Positions 18,675 to 31,992 are shown, counted from the stretch's first letter. The stretch: DNA of 64,000 nucleotides from Pseudomonas sp. R5-89-07 (GCF_003851685.1 NZ_CP027727.1:4712001-4776000), one strand, 5' to 3'. Numbers and translations: made by a program. The notes: generated by a model not told the origin, from the letters alone.

Positions 18675-19413
18675 GTGGGCACTCCGTTCGGCGAGTCAGT
18701 TTCAGGCGCCCAGCATAACGCCGAATGCCCAAGGCTTCACGGCGAATGCGCGGGCGCCCTGAGCAAACCGATCACAGACACGCACCCTTTCGAGGCGGTC
18801 CGGCACTTGAACCACGCTATTTCGGGCCTTGAACGAGTGCACCAAAATGACCCACCCATGCTTCAAAGGGAGCCGGCAGGTACCCACTTGGGAGTCAATC
18901 GGTAACGTTTTACCCAAGTGCAGGTTTTATGAGCAACCCAACTGAGGTAACACCCGAGCGTCGCGCCTTAACCAAACGGCCTAAAAAGCCCGTGCTTATG
19001 CGGTTTTTACACTGCCGTAACGTTTTTCACAAAAAAATGACATTCGGTTGGCCCTTTGTGCACGCTTGTTGCATTCACATCGCTATCGTCGGCAACGACA
19101 CCTGGCCGGAAGCCAGGGTTTCGCGATAAGAAACAGTAGCGTTTCAATGTGTACCAGGGACGATTTCAAACTTTCAAGCAGTCTGAAAAGAACATTGAAG
19201 TTGTCAGCCTGGGTACCATCGGGCTGTGATTTGCGACACGGAGCTAGCAATTTACGACAGCCTCGTAAAGAAGCTGAAAGGATAGTTGGGTAAGTATCGT
19301 CAATAACGCCGGTGTGAGATAACTTTGCGCCGACACAATAAAGAAAGAGCCGCCCAGATAAAAATACAGGTGGGACGGCAGTACTCTTCCTAAAACCAAA
19401 GGAGCAAATCACG
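18675..19413. other. Long intergenic region upstream of the OprD-family porin
   Basis: 739 bases without a convincing gene. CACTTGGG (18885-18892) and CCCAAGTG (18913-18920) form an inverted repeat, followed by GTTTTA. CCTGGC-CGGAA-GCCAGG (19101-19117) is a compact hairpin. GCCG...CGGC pairs around 19350-19380 lie just before the porin ribosome site. The region probably holds a long regulated 5' leader and/or a small RNA, but no promoter was assigned. Confidence 0.4.
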
Positions 19414-20712
19414 ATGCGCGTGATGAAGTGGAGCATGATCGCCCTGGCTGTTTCAGCAGGCACCTCGCAGTTCGCAATGGCGTCCGCCCAGGACGATTCC
19501 AAGGGCTTTATCGAGGACAGTACAGCCAGCATCCTGACTCGTACCCTGTACTTCAGCCGTGACTTCCGTAACAACGATTCAGGCCAAAGCCGTCGCGAAG
19601 AAACCGGTCTCGGTTTCCACGGCCTGTTCAGTTCGGGCTACACCCAAGGCACCATCGGTGTCGGTGTCGATGCCATCGGCTTGCTAGGTATCAAACTCGA
19701 CAGCGGCAAGGGCCGTGCCAACACCGGCCTGTTCCCTAATGGTTCCGATGGTCGTGCACAGGACGAGTACTCCAAAGGTGGCGCCGCCATTAAATTCCGT
19801 ATTTCCGATACGGTCCTGAAAGTGGGCGACCAATACACCACCGCTCCGGTCTTCGCATCCGACGACAGCCGCTTGCTTCCGGAACTGCCGCAGGGTATCT
19901 CGATCACCAGCAATGAGATCAAGGGCCTGAAACTGGAAGCCGGTCACTTCACCTCGATCGTCGCCCAGGATCACACCTACAAAGACAGTATCGCCAGCAG
20001 CGAGCCAAACACGTTCACTGGCCTGCGACAAGCGAACTTCGTAGGTGGCGTTTACTCTTGGACGCCAGAGTTGACTACCAGCCTCTACTACTCGAAAGTG
20101 GAAGACTACTGGAAAAAACTCTATGCCAACGTGAACTGGACCCACGCGCTCAGCGATGATCAGTCCGTGGCTGTTGACTTCAACATCTACGACACCAAGA
20201 GCGATGGCGCCGGTCTGGTACGTGCTGAAAAAGACAACACCACCAAGCTCGACAACCGTGCGTTCAGCTTGCAGGGTGCATACACCTACGGTGCTCACAC
20301 CTTCACGCTGGCAGCCCAGAAAGTTACTGGCGACGGCGACTACGCTTACGGTGTAGACGGCGGCGGCACGATTTTCCTGGCTAACTCCATCGCACGTTCC
20401 GACTTCAACGCCGAAGGCGAGAAGTCGTTCCAGGCGCGTTACGACATCAACATGGCAACCTTCGGCATCCCCGGCCTGAGCTTCATGACTCGTTACGTTA
20501 CCGGTAGCGGCGCCAACACTGGCACCACATCGAACGGTAAAGAGTGGGAACGCGATATCGAAGGCAAATACGTGATCCAGAGCGGCCCGGCAAAAGACCT
20601 GAGCCTGCGTATTCGTCAAGCCACTTATCGTTCGTCGGATGGCGTTTACTACGGTTCGGCTTCGATCGACGAACTGCGTCTGATCGCGCAATACCCGCTG
20701 AACATCCTGTAA
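19414..20712 (+). CDS. OprD-family outer membrane porin
   Basis: A 432-residue protein with a signal peptide (WSMIALAVSAGTSQFAMASA), then the OprD-family N-terminus (DSKGFIEDSTASILTRTLYFSRDFR). The beta-barrel has alternating amphipathic strands and ends with the C-terminal strand SASIDELRLIAQYPLNIL, typical of the family. OprD-type porins take up specific small substrates (amino acids, peptides, organic acids). It lies where P. aeruginosa has oprD (PA0958), but sequence alone does not give the substrate. Good ribosome site AAAGGAG. A terminator follows. Confidence 0.93.
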   Translation: MRVMKWSMIALAVSAGTSQFAMASAQDDSKGFIEDSTASILTRTLYFSRDFRNNDSGQSRREETGLGFHGLFSSGYTQGTIGVGVDAIGLLGIKLDSGKGRANTGLFPNGSDGRAQDEYSKGGAAIKFRISDTVLKVGDQYTTAPVFASDDSRLLPELPQGISITSNEIKGLKLEAGHFTSIVAQDHTYKDSIASSEPNTFTGLRQANFVGGVYSWTPELTTSLYYSKVEDYWKKLYANVNWTHALSDDQSVAVDFNIYDTKSDGAGLVRAEKDNTTKLDNRAFSLQGAYTYGAHTFTLAAQKVTGDGDYAYGVDGGGTIFLANSIARSDFNAEGEKSFQARYDINMATFGIPGLSFMTRYVTGSGANTGTTSNGKEWERDIEGKYVIQSGPAKDLSLRIRQATYRSSDGVYYGSASIDELRLIAQYPLNIL

Positions 20713-20762
20713 TAACGTAAGTGATTACAACGATGACCTAAGGCTTCGCCCTTAAATAAAAA

Positions 20763-20797
20763 GCCGCTCCCCTGTTTACAAGGGAGCGGCCTTTTTA
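20763..20797. terminator. Terminator between the porin gene and mscS
   Basis: GCCGCTCCC and GGGAGCGGC enclose a 10-base loop. An A run lies before and TTTTTATTT after, so it works in both directions for these convergent genes. Confidence 0.92.
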
Positions 20798-20899
20798 TTT
20801 CAGTTATATTTCAATAGCGAAATAACTAGCAAGCTAAGTAACTATATACAACTGTCGCATTTAACCTGACCTTTCGGCCAGCTTAAACGCGACACTGTT

Positions 20900-21745
20900 T
20901 CATGCCTTCGCCGGAGCTTCCTGCATCACACGAATAACGCGCTGTGGAAACGGAATATCAATCCCCGCCGCTTTCAACCGGTCGCGCGCCAGTTCATTGA
21001 GCATAAACACAACATCCCAGTAATCCGGGGTATTGGTCCAGCAGCGCAGGGAAACCGTGATGGAGCTATCGCCCAGGGTCGATACGACAGCAGCAGGCGC
21101 CGGGTCGGCCAGCACGCGTGGGTCTTTGGCCAGCTCCAGCAACACTTCGCGGGCTTTCTGCAGGTCGGCCTCGTAGTCCACGCCTACGTCAAACACGACC
21201 TTTCGGGTCGGCTGGCGGTTGGTGTTGGTGATGATGCCGTTGGACAGGATGCCGTTCGGCACAATCACGGTCTTGTTGTCGCCGGTACGCAGTACCGTGT
21301 GGAAGATCTGAATGCTGTCGACGGTACCCGAGGTGCCCTGGGCTTCGATCCAGTCACCAATACGGAACGGACGGAACAACAGAATCAGCACGCCGCCGGC
21401 GAAGTTGGCCAGGCTGCCTTGCAACGCCAGGCCGATCGCCAGGGTGGCAGCACCGATGGCGGCGACGAACGAGGTGGTGGCCACGCCGATCATCGAGGCC
21501 ACGCTGACGATCAGCATGACTTTCAGCGCAATGTTCGCCAGGCTGGTGATGAAGTGCTGCAGCGCCAGGTCGGCATTACGCACGGCCAGCAAGCGCCCCA
21601 CCCGGTGGGTAAAGACGTTGATCAGCCACCAACCGATGGCCAGGGTGATAACGGCCAGCAGTACCCGGCTGCCGTATTCCATTATCATCGGGATCCAGGA
21701 CTGCGAGGTCTTGATCAAGTGATCCACTTCAGCGTTCAAATCCAT
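20900..21745 (-). CDS. mscS: Small-conductance mechanosensitive channel MscS
   Basis: A 281-residue MscS-family channel with three transmembrane helices (about 20-130). The pore helix is Gly/Ala-rich (GVATTSFVAAIGAATLAIGLALQGSLANF; residues about 85-113), and a cytoplasmic vestibule domain (about 125-275) contains GDWIEAQGTSGTV. It releases solutes on hypo-osmotic shock. Start with GGAGAAG upstream. It lies near yajQ as in other pseudomonads. Confidence 0.95.
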   Translation of the reverse strand: MDLNAEVDHLIKTSQSWIPMIMEYGSRVLLAVITLAIGWWLINVFTHRVGRLLAVRNADLALQHFITSLANIALKVMLIVSVASMIGVATTSFVAAIGAATLAIGLALQGSLANFAGGVLILLFRPFRIGDWIEAQGTSGTVDSIQIFHTVLRTGDNKTVIVPNGILSNGIITNTNRQPTRKVVFDVGVDYEADLQKAREVLLELAKDPRVLADPAPAAVVSTLGDSSITVSLRCWTNTPDYWDVVFMLNELARDRLKAAGIDIPFPQRVIRVMQEAPAKA

Positions 21746-21880
21746 CTATCTTCTCCTGTTTGCGGATATGCGGCTTCATTGACTGCCTGAAAACGCAAAT
21801 GAGCCCCGTAGGGCTCAATTGTAGGCATTGTTGCTGCGGCGTGGGACGGCAAAAACCGCCACAGGTTCCGCAAGGTGCCA

Positions 21881-22366
21881 TCAGTCGCGGAAGTTATTGA
21901 ACTGCAGCGGCATGTCGAAGGTCTTGGCGCGCAGGGCCGCGATGGCTTCTTGCAGGTCATCACGCTTCTTGCCGGTGACACGCACCTGTTCGCCCTGGAT
22001 CGCCGCCTGGACCTTCAGCTTGGCATCCTTGATGTGCGCGACGATTTTCTTCGCCAGTTCCTTGTCGATGCCTTCCTTGAGTACGGCTTCCTGCTTCATC
22101 AGCTTGCCGGATGCGTAGGCGTCCTTGACTTCAAGGCACTGCACGTCGATCTTGCGCTTGACCAGGGCCAGCTTGAGGATTTCAATCATCGCTTCCAGCT
22201 GGAAATCGGCTTCAGCGGTCAGGTTGACGGTCAGTTCCTTTTCCTTGAATTCGAAGCTGCCCTTGCCTTTCAAGTCATAGCGACGGTCCAGTTCCTTGAC
22301 GGCGTTCTCGACGGCGTTGGTGACTTCGTGTTTGTCCAGTTCGGATACCACGTCGAACGAAGGCAT
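21881..22366 (-). CDS. yajQ: YajQ-family nucleotide (cyclic di-GMP)-binding protein
   Basis: A 161-residue protein beginning [25 protein letters not shown], the YajQ/DUF520 signature, with two ferredoxin-like subdomains and the end [25 protein letters not shown]. Family members bind cyclic di-GMP or other nucleotides and affect virulence genes in Xanthomonas and Pseudomonas. The usual full length is ~160 residues. Confidence 0.95.
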   Translation of the reverse strand: MPSFDVVSELDKHEVTNAVENAVKELDRRYDLKGKGSFEFKEKELTVNLTAEADFQLEAMIEILKLALVKRKIDVQCLEVKDAYASGKLMKQEAVLKEGIDKELAKKIVAHIKDAKLKVQAAIQGEQVRVTGKKRDDLQEAIAALRAKTFDMPLQFNNFRD

Positions 22367-22384
22367 GTCATTTCTCCAATATAA

Positions 22385-23407
<1,023 letters not shown>

Positions 23408-23452
23408 GGCACGCGCTACCCTGCCGTATGTCTATTGCCTGCGAAAAACCTG

Positions 23453-25489
23453 ATGCCACTGCGCCAGCGTCTTGAAAACCTACCGGTAGGGCAAAAACTA
23501 CTGGCTGCCCTGCTGGTACTGCTGACCACTGTGTTGCTGGTGGCCAACCTCACTTTTATCAGCGCCGCCTACTGGATCTCCCAGGAAAGCATGGCGCCCC
23601 AGGCCTTGCAGGCCATCGGCCGGCTGGTGTCCAACCCGGCACTCGCCGCCGACGCCCTGCAATCCCCGGCCCAGGCCAACGCGCTGCTCAATGAACTGAC
23701 CAGCTATTCACCGTTACGCGCCGCCGCCCTGTACGACGGCGAAGGCAATCGCCTGGCGCAAATGCAACACGGCGACCGCCTGCACCTGCCCGACAACTAC
23801 CGGCACATCGAGGCCTGGCGCCTCACCGAGTTTCGCAGCAATCAAGTGATCACCCTGCCGCGCGCCGGCCAGCCTTCGGGGCATCTGCTGCTCGTGGCCA
23901 GCAGTGAGCTACCGGTGGCGTTCTATACCGGCACCCTGACCGCAAGCCTGGGCATTCTGATTTTCAGCGTATTGCTGTGGCTGGTGATTGCCCGGCAGAT
24001 CAAACGCCTGATCACGCGGCCAATCCACGAACTCGAAGAACTGTCGCGCCAGGTCACCCGCGAAGAGAACTACGCCCTGCGCGCCGGCCCCGGCAACCAC
24101 GATGAAATCGGCAGCCTGGCGGAAGCGTTCAACACCATGCTGTCGCGCATCGAGGCCCGCGAGCAGCAGCTCAAACGCGCACGGGATGATTCCCAGGCCG
24201 CCTACGACCAGGCCCAGGGCCTGGCCGAAGAAACCCGCCACACCAACCGCAAGCTGGAACTGGAAGTCCAGGTGCGCAGCAAGATCGAGAAAAAGCTCAC
24301 GGGCTTTCAGAACTACCTCAACAGCATTATCGACTCGATGCCTTCGGCGCTGATCGCCCTGGATGAACAGCTCTACGTGACCCAGTGGAATCAGGAAGCC
24401 ACTGCGCTTTCCGGCACGCGCCTGGATGAGGCGCTCAACCAGCCGATCTTCCTCGCGTTCCAACCGCTCAAGCCGTACCTGCCGCAAATCAAGGCCACGG
24501 TGGAACAGCACACGGTGGAGCGCATCGAGCGGGTCACCTGGGTCAAGGACGACGAGCCAAAGCATTACGCCCTGACGTTCTACCCGTTGATGGGCGGTGC
24601 CGGACGCGGCGTGGTGATCCGCATCGATGACATCACCCAGCGCCTGTCCCTGGAAGAAATGATGGTGCAATCGGAAAAGATGCTGTCGGTTGGTGGCCTG
24701 GCTGCCGGCATGGCCCACGAAATCAACAACCCGCTGGGCGCGATCCTGCACAACGTGCAGAACATTCGACGCCGCCTGTCACCCGACCTGCCCAAGAACC
24801 TGGAACACGCCGAACAGGCCGGCATCGAGCTGGATCTGGTCAATCGTTACCTGCAAGGCCGTGAAGTCCCGCAGTTGCTGGATGGGATTCAACAGGCCGG
24901 TGCGCGTGCAGCGAAAATCGTCACGCACATGCTCAGCTTCAGCCGGCGCAGCAACCGGCAAATGGCCCCATGCGATTTGCCGGCCCTGATCGACCAGGCC
25001 GTGGAGATCGCCGGTAACGATTTCGACCTGGCCATCGGTTTTGATTTCAAGGGCCAGGCGATCATCCGCCAGTTCGATCCGCAACTGGGGCCAGTACCCG
25101 GCACGGCCAACGAATTGGAGCAAGTGCTGCTCAATCTGCTGAAAAACGCCGCCCAGGCGATTCACCTGCGTGAAGGCGACAGCGAACCGGGGCGAATCAT
25201 CCTGCGCACCCGCCTCAACCCGCCCTGGGCCGAGATCCAGGTGGAAGACAACGGCATCGGCATGAGCGAAAGCGTGCGCAAACGCACCTTCGAGCCATTC
25301 TTCACCACCAAGGAAATAGGCCAGGGCACCGGGCTTGGGCTGTCGGTGTCGTATTTCATCATCACCAATAACCATAAGGGCCAGATGGAGGTGCATTCCA
25401 CCCTGGGCCAAGGCACCTGCTTCACCTTGCGCCTGCCACTGGCCGGCAGCCAATTGTCCCCCGCAGAACTCACCCAACTGGAGCAATGA
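23453..25489 (+). CDS. Sensor histidine kinase (orphan, HAMP-PAS-HisKA-HATPase)
   Basis: About 678 residues. It has one N-terminal membrane helix (LLAALLVLLTTVLLVANL), a periplasmic sensor region (about 45-155), a second helix (TASLGILIFSVLLWLVIA), a HAMP domain (RPIHELEELSRQV...), a coiled coil, and a PAS domain (YLNSIIDSMPSALIALDE). The HisKA phospho-acceptor is MAHEINNPLGAILHN, and the HATPase carries NLLKNAAQA, VEDNGIGMS and GTGLGLSVSY. The ATG at 23453 was preferred over a TTG at 23435. No response regulator is adjacent. Its stop overlaps the start of the adenosyltransferase gene (ATGA). Equivalent to P. aeruginosa PA4398 by position. Confidence 0.93.
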   Translation: MPLRQRLENLPVGQKLLAALLVLLTTVLLVANLTFISAAYWISQESMAPQALQAIGRLVSNPALAADALQSPAQANALLNELTSYSPLRAAALYDGEGNRLAQMQHGDRLHLPDNYRHIEAWRLTEFRSNQVITLPRAGQPSGHLLLVASSELPVAFYTGTLTASLGILIFSVLLWLVIARQIKRLITRPIHELEELSRQVTREENYALRAGPGNHDEIGSLAEAFNTMLSRIEAREQQLKRARDDSQAAYDQAQGLAEETRHTNRKLELEVQVRSKIEKKLTGFQNYLNSIIDSMPSALIALDEQLYVTQWNQEATALSGTRLDEALNQPIFLAFQPLKPYLPQIKATVEQHTVERIERVTWVKDDEPKHYALTFYPLMGGAGRGVVIRIDDITQRLSLEEMMVQSEKMLSVGGLAAGMAHEINNPLGAILHNVQNIRRRLSPDLPKNLEHAEQAGIELDLVNRYLQGREVPQLLDGIQQAGARAAKIVTHMLSFSRRSNRQMAPCDLPALIDQAVEIAGNDFDLAIGFDFKGQAIIRQFDPQLGPVPGTANELEQVLLNLLKNAAQAIHLREGDSEPGRIILRTRLNPPWAEIQVEDNGIGMSESVRKRTFEPFFTTKEIGQGTGLGLSVSYFIITNNHKGQMEVHSTLGQGTCFTLRLPLAGSQLSPAELTQLEQ

Positions 25490-26070
25490 CCATGGGCTTT
25501 CGCCTGTCGAAGATCTACACCCGCACCGGCGACCAGGGCGAAACCGGCCTCGGCGACGGGCGCCGCGTGCCCAAGGATCACCCACGGGTGGAGGCCATCG
25601 GCGAGGTGGATACGCTGAACAGTCAGCTTGGATTGTTGCTGGCGAACCTTGAAGAGCAGAGCGGCAAGCATCCCGAATTGAACGACGTCATCGAGGTGCT
25701 CACGCCCTGCCAGCATCGGTTGTTCGACCTGGGTGGCGAGCTGGCCATGCCGGTGTACAAAGCGCTGACTGCAGCGGAAGTGGATCGGCTGGAAGCGGCG
25801 ATTGATCGCTGGAATGAAGAAGTGGGACCGTTGGAGAATTTCATCCTGCCCGGCGGCTCGGCGCTGATCGCCCAGGCGCATGTGTGCCGCAGCCTGGCAC
25901 GCAGCGCCGAACGCCGCTGTCAGCAGTTGAATGCGCTGGAGCCTTTGGAAGGAGTGGGCTTGGCGTATATCAATCGGCTGTCGGATTTGCTGTTTGTCGC
26001 GGCCCGGGTGATTGCCAGGCGCCAGGGCGTTGCCGAGGTTTTGTGGCAGGCGGCGGCGAAGCCTCACTGA
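25486..26070 (+). CDS. Cob(I)alamin adenosyltransferase, PduO type
   Basis: A 194-residue protein. The nucleotide-binding N-terminus is YTRTGDQGETGLGDGRRV (11-28), and the conserved helix LPGGSALIAQAHVCRSLARSAERR carries the PduO-family Arg residues. It transfers the adenosyl group of ATP to cob(I)alamin. It overlaps the preceding kinase gene (ATGA), so the two are translationally coupled. The second Met (25492) is an alternative start. Confidence 0.94.
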   Translation: MTMGFRLSKIYTRTGDQGETGLGDGRRVPKDHPRVEAIGEVDTLNSQLGLLLANLEEQSGKHPELNDVIEVLTPCQHRLFDLGGELAMPVYKALTAAEVDRLEAAIDRWNEEVGPLENFILPGGSALIAQAHVCRSLARSAERRCQQLNALEPLEGVGLAYINRLSDLLFVAARVIARRQGVAEVLWQAAAKPH

Positions 26071-26097
26071 GGATTACTGGGTGACTGGCAGGGCCCC

Positions 26098-26170
26098 ATC
26101 GGGGGGCAAGCCCCCTCCCACATTTTGATTTGTGAATACAGTCTAGTGTGGGAGGGGGATTGCCCCCGAT
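26098..26170. repeat. REP pair, GTGGGAGGGGG class, inverted (inside-out) arrangement
   Basis: The left arm reads CAAGCCCCCTCCCACA and the right arm TGTGGGAGGGGGATTGCCCC, so the conserved TGTGGGAG ends face each other across about 25 bases. In the standard REPINs of this window they face outward. It lies between the adenosyltransferase and Nudix genes. Confidence 0.88.
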
Positions 26171-26189
26171 GAGGCCCGCCAGAGCAACC

Positions 26190-27134
26190 TCAAACCTGCG
26201 GCCAGAACGCCCTGATCCCTGCCACACCCTGAGCCCCCACCGACCAAGCCTGCTCGCGGTGCTCAGGCCCTACCCCGCCCAACAGAAACACCGGCTTGCT
26301 GAACCCACGGATCAGCTCGGCCGCCTGTTCCCAGCCCAACGGCTGAGCCTCAGGATGAGTCTGCGTCGGCTGAACCGGCGACAGCGTGACAAAGTCCACA
26401 TCCATCAACTCTGCCAACGCCAGCTCTTCAGCGTTGTGACACGAAGCCGCCAGCCAACGGTCCTTCGGCAGTGGCCGCCCCTTGCTCGCGTACTTACGCA
26501 ATTGGGCCGACGTCATGTGCCAGCCGGCCGATGGGAAATCTCCCAGCCATTCGAACGGCCCTTTGAGCATCAACTGCGCCTTGCCCGCACACAACCCCAC
26601 TGCATCCACGGCGAGGTCGCGGTATTTGGGGTCGTAACCATTGGGCGCGCGCAGCTGGACCAGCTTGATGCCACCGGCAATGGCGGCTTGAAGGCTACGC
26701 AACAAGGGCGCGGTTTCCAGCTCACCGGGGGTGATCAGGTACTCGGCAGGCAGACGTGCCGCCGCAACAATGGGCGCGTTAGCCGCTGGAAACGCATAGT
26801 TGATCAGGTCTCGCGGGGTCACCCATTCCAAGGGCTGGCCTTCAACCCCGTGGGGTTCGCCGGTAAACGCCGAGACTTCCCAGACATCCAGCAACACCTG
26901 CTTGTCCGGGTAATCATGCTGCACCTGAATCAACGGCCGCGCCGTGGTGACCTGGATGCCCAGCTCTTCCTGCAATTCGCGGGACAAGGCTGTGGCGACT
27001 GACTCGCCCGCCTCCACCTTGCCGCCGGGAAATTCCCAGAGGCCACCTTGATGCTGAGTATCGGCGCGGCGTGCCAGCAGGATCCTGCCATCGACACCGC
27101 GGATCACCGCTGCTGCTACATGCACTCGTTTCAC
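26190..27134 (-). CDS. Nudix hydrolase fused to a thiamine-phosphate-synthase-like domain
   Basis: A 314-residue two-domain protein. The MutT-like Nudix domain has a complete Nudix box (residues 37-60, GGKVEAGES...RELQEELGI). A C-terminal ThiE-like barrel (about 135-314) has the IKLVQLRAPN start and an HNAEELALAELMDVDFVTLSPV stretch. This fusion occurs in many gammaproteobacteria next to argJ-secA. The Nudix half probably cleans 8-oxo-dGTP, while the role of the ThiE-like half is unclear. Translation starts at GTG after a strong GGAGGAAG site, 19 bases past the argJ stop, so it is co-transcribed with argJ. Confidence 0.9.
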   Translation of the reverse strand: MKRVHVAAAVIRGVDGRILLARRADTQHQGGLWEFPGGKVEAGESVATALSRELQEELGIQVTTARPLIQVQHDYPDKQVLLDVWEVSAFTGEPHGVEGQPLEWVTPRDLINYAFPAANAPIVAAARLPAEYLITPGELETAPLLRSLQAAIAGGIKLVQLRAPNGYDPKYRDLAVDAVGLCAGKAQLMLKGPFEWLGDFPSAGWHMTSAQLRKYASKGRPLPKDRWLAASCHNAEELALAELMDVDFVTLSPVQPTQTHPEAQPLGWEQAAELIRGFSKPVFLLGGVGPEHREQAWSVGAQGVAGIRAFWPQV

Positions 27135-27153
27135 CGCCGACTTCCTCCGGGTT

Positions 27154-28371
27154 TCAGGTGCGATATTCCGCGTTGATCTTCACGTATTCGTGGGACAGGT
27201 CCGTGGTCCAGATGGTTTCGCTGCACTCGCCGCGGCCCAGCTCGATACGGATGGTGATTTCTTCCTGCTGCATCACCGCCGAGCCCTGGGCTTCGGTGTA
27301 GGTGTCGGCACGGGCGCCACGGCTGGCAATGCATACATCGCCGAGGAATACGTCGATCTTGCTCACGTCCAGGTCAGGCACACCGGCACGGCCCACCGCC
27401 GCGAGAATACGGCCCCAGTTCGGGTCGGAAGCAAACAGGGCGGTCTTGATCAGCGGCGAGTGCGCCACGGTGTAACCTACGTCCAGGCACTCCTGGTGGT
27501 TGCCGCCGCCATTGACTTCAACGGTGACGAACTTAGTAGCACCCTCGCCGTCCCGCACGATGGCCTGGGCCACGTCCATGCACACCTCGAATACTGCCTG
27601 CTTCAACGCCGCGAACAGCGGGCCTTCGGTGGAGGTAATTTCCGGCAGGTTGGCCTGGCCGGTGGCGATCAGCATGCAGCAGTCGTTGGTGGAGGTATCA
27701 CCGTCGATGGTGATGCGGTTGAACGACTTGTTGGCGCCGTCCAGCATCAGGCGTTGCAGCACATCGCGGGAGACTTTGGCGTCGGTGGCGATATAGCCGA
27801 GCATGGTGGCCATGTTCGGGCGGATCATGCCCGCGCCCTTGCTGATACCGGTCACGGTGACGGTCACGCCCTCGTGCACGAACTGACGGCTCGCGCCCTT
27901 GGGCAGGGTGTCGGTGGTCATGATGCCGGTGGCCGCAGCCGCCCAGTTATCCACAGACAGGTCATCCAGCGCGGCTTGCAGGGCGCCTTCGATTTTTTCC
28001 ACCGGCAGCGGCTCACCGATCACCCCGGTGGAGTACGGCAGCACCTGGCTGGCGTCGACGCCGGTCAACTGCGCCAGCTTGGCGCAGGTGCGTGCCGCCG
28101 CCACGAGGCCGGGCTCGCCGGTACCGGCGTTGGCATTGCCGGTGTTGGTCAGCAGGTAACGAATCGAACCGGCCACACGTTGCTTGGCCAGGATCACCGG
28201 GGCAGCGCAAAAGGCGTTGAGGGTGAACACGCCAGCGACGGTCGAGCCTTCGGCACAGCGCATCACCACCACATCCTTGCGGCCCGCACGCTTGATGCCG
28301 GCCGACGCGATACCGAGTTCAAAACCGGCGACCGGGTGCAATGTGGGCAAAGGACCAAGACCAACAGCCAT
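27154..28371 (-). CDS. argJ: Glutamate N-acetyltransferase/amino-acid acetyltransferase ArgJ
   Basis: A 405-residue bifunctional enzyme recycling acetyl groups in arginine synthesis. The autoprocessing site is ATML (PNMATMLGY), with cleavage expected between Ala188 and Thr189, which becomes the nucleophile; the oxyanion-hole Thr-Gly region is STGVIGEPL (114-122). The start at 28371 ([14 protein letters not shown]) has GAGGAG upstream. A longer frame running to 28965 only overlaps the 3' end of secA and was rejected. Confidence 0.97.
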   Translation of the reverse strand: MAVGLGPLPTLHPVAGFELGIASAGIKRAGRKDVVVMRCAEGSTVAGVFTLNAFCAAPVILAKQRVAGSIRYLLTNTGNANAGTGEPGLVAAARTCAKLAQLTGVDASQVLPYSTGVIGEPLPVEKIEGALQAALDDLSVDNWAAAATGIMTTDTLPKGASRQFVHEGVTVTVTGISKGAGMIRPNMATMLGYIATDAKVSRDVLQRLMLDGANKSFNRITIDGDTSTNDCCMLIATGQANLPEITSTEGPLFAALKQAVFEVCMDVAQAIVRDGEGATKFVTVEVNGGGNHQECLDVGYTVAHSPLIKTALFASDPNWGRILAAVGRAGVPDLDVSKIDVFLGDVCIASRGARADTYTEAQGSAVMQQEEITIRIELGRGECSETIWTTDLSHEYVKINAEYRT

Positions 28372-28433
28372 GTATGCGCTCCTCGAAATAGATGATGTCT
28401 GTGCCGTCGCTACCGACGGGGAATTAATGGCAA

Positions 28434-28466
28434 AACGCCGCGACGGCTGATGCCGGTCGCGGCGTA
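28434..28466 (-). terminator. Terminator after secA
   Basis: CGCCGCGAC (28436-28444) pairs with GTCGCGGCG (28456-28464), followed on the minus strand by GTTTTG. It lies 30 bases past the secA stop and before argJ. Confidence 0.75.
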
Positions 28467-28492
28467 GGGTGTTGCAGCGCCAGGCGAAAATC

Positions 28493-31228
<2,736 letters not shown>

Positions 31229-31533
31229 ATCGGCAGGTTCTTCCACACATAGGGATGGAGGGCGCACCGTGAGTGGCCCGAGCAGCCCTCACGGCCGCAT
31301 GCGAACGCGCATTCTACCCGGAATCGTGGGTGAGGAAAGTGGCGTTGTTCCCGGAGGCGGGCACGGCGCTGTGAGAGGGCTTGTTTAAAATAAGGGCTTT
31401 TGGCGGAACTTCAACCCATGAAAGGCAGAAGTTACTTATTGATTTCATGAGAAAAGCCCTGCCTCCGCACGGCCTCGGGGCCCACAGGCGCTTTCTGTTA
31501 AGATAGCTGCTCTGTTACTTAAGGTGTCTAAAC
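31229..31533. promoter_or_regulatory. Divergent secA/dciA control region with nested inverted repeats
   Basis: AGGGCTTTT (31393-31401) and AAAAGCCCT (31452-31460) form a perfect 9-base inverted repeat. Inside lie two overlapping pairs: AACTTC (31407-31412) with GAAGTT (31428-31433), and CATGAAA (31417-31423) with TTTCATG (31443-31449). These two pairs cannot form a simple nested hairpin together. For dciA a plausible -10 (TTAAGAT) occurs near 31497-31503. No gene was seen in this stretch. Confidence 0.5.
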
Positions 31534-31989
31534 ATGGCATTTCGCCCTCTTACAGCCCGCGCTCCCGGCGTGTTGCTTCGCGAAGCCAAGCCGCTCAAAG
31601 CCATCTTTGGCCACGCGCAACGCCTGGGTCGCTTGCAACGCCTGCTAGAAAGTCAGCTGCAACCGGCCGCCCGCGAACATTGTCATGTAGCGTCCTGGCG
31701 CGAAGGCAATCTGCTATTAATTGTCACCGATGGGCATTGGGCCACCCGCTTGCGTTACCAGCAAAAACGCTTGCAGCGCCAATTGATGGAGTTTGACGAG
31801 TTTGCCGGCCTGACGCGCATCCAGTTCAAGGTGCAGCCGCCCACCGTGCTGCGCAGCACGGGGGGGCATACGATGGACCTGTCGGAAACGGCGGCCGAAA
31901 CCCTCCAGGCCACGGCTGAAGGAATCAACGACCCGGGCTTGCGCGCGGCACTGGAACGGCTGGCCGCCCATGCCAGGCCCAAGCCCTGA
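31534..31989 (+). CDS. dciA: DUF721 protein, DciA-type replicative helicase loader
   Basis: A 151-residue DUF721/DciA-family protein with a basic KH-like N-terminal domain (PLKAIFGHAQRLGRLQRLL, WREGNLLLIVTDGHWATRLRYQ) and an unstructured C-terminal tail. DciA loads the DnaB helicase in bacteria lacking DnaC. It is divergent from secA, as expected in Pseudomonas. lpxC, which normally lies on its other side, is absent here; a convergent ATPase gene follows after 3 bases. Confidence 0.88.
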   Translation: MAFRPLTARAPGVLLREAKPLKAIFGHAQRLGRLQRLLESQLQPAAREHCHVASWREGNLLLIVTDGHWATRLRYQQKRLQRQLMEFDEFAGLTRIQFKVQPPTVLRSTGGHTMDLSETAAETLQATAEGINDPGLRAALERLAAHARPKP

Positions 31990-31992
31990 GCC

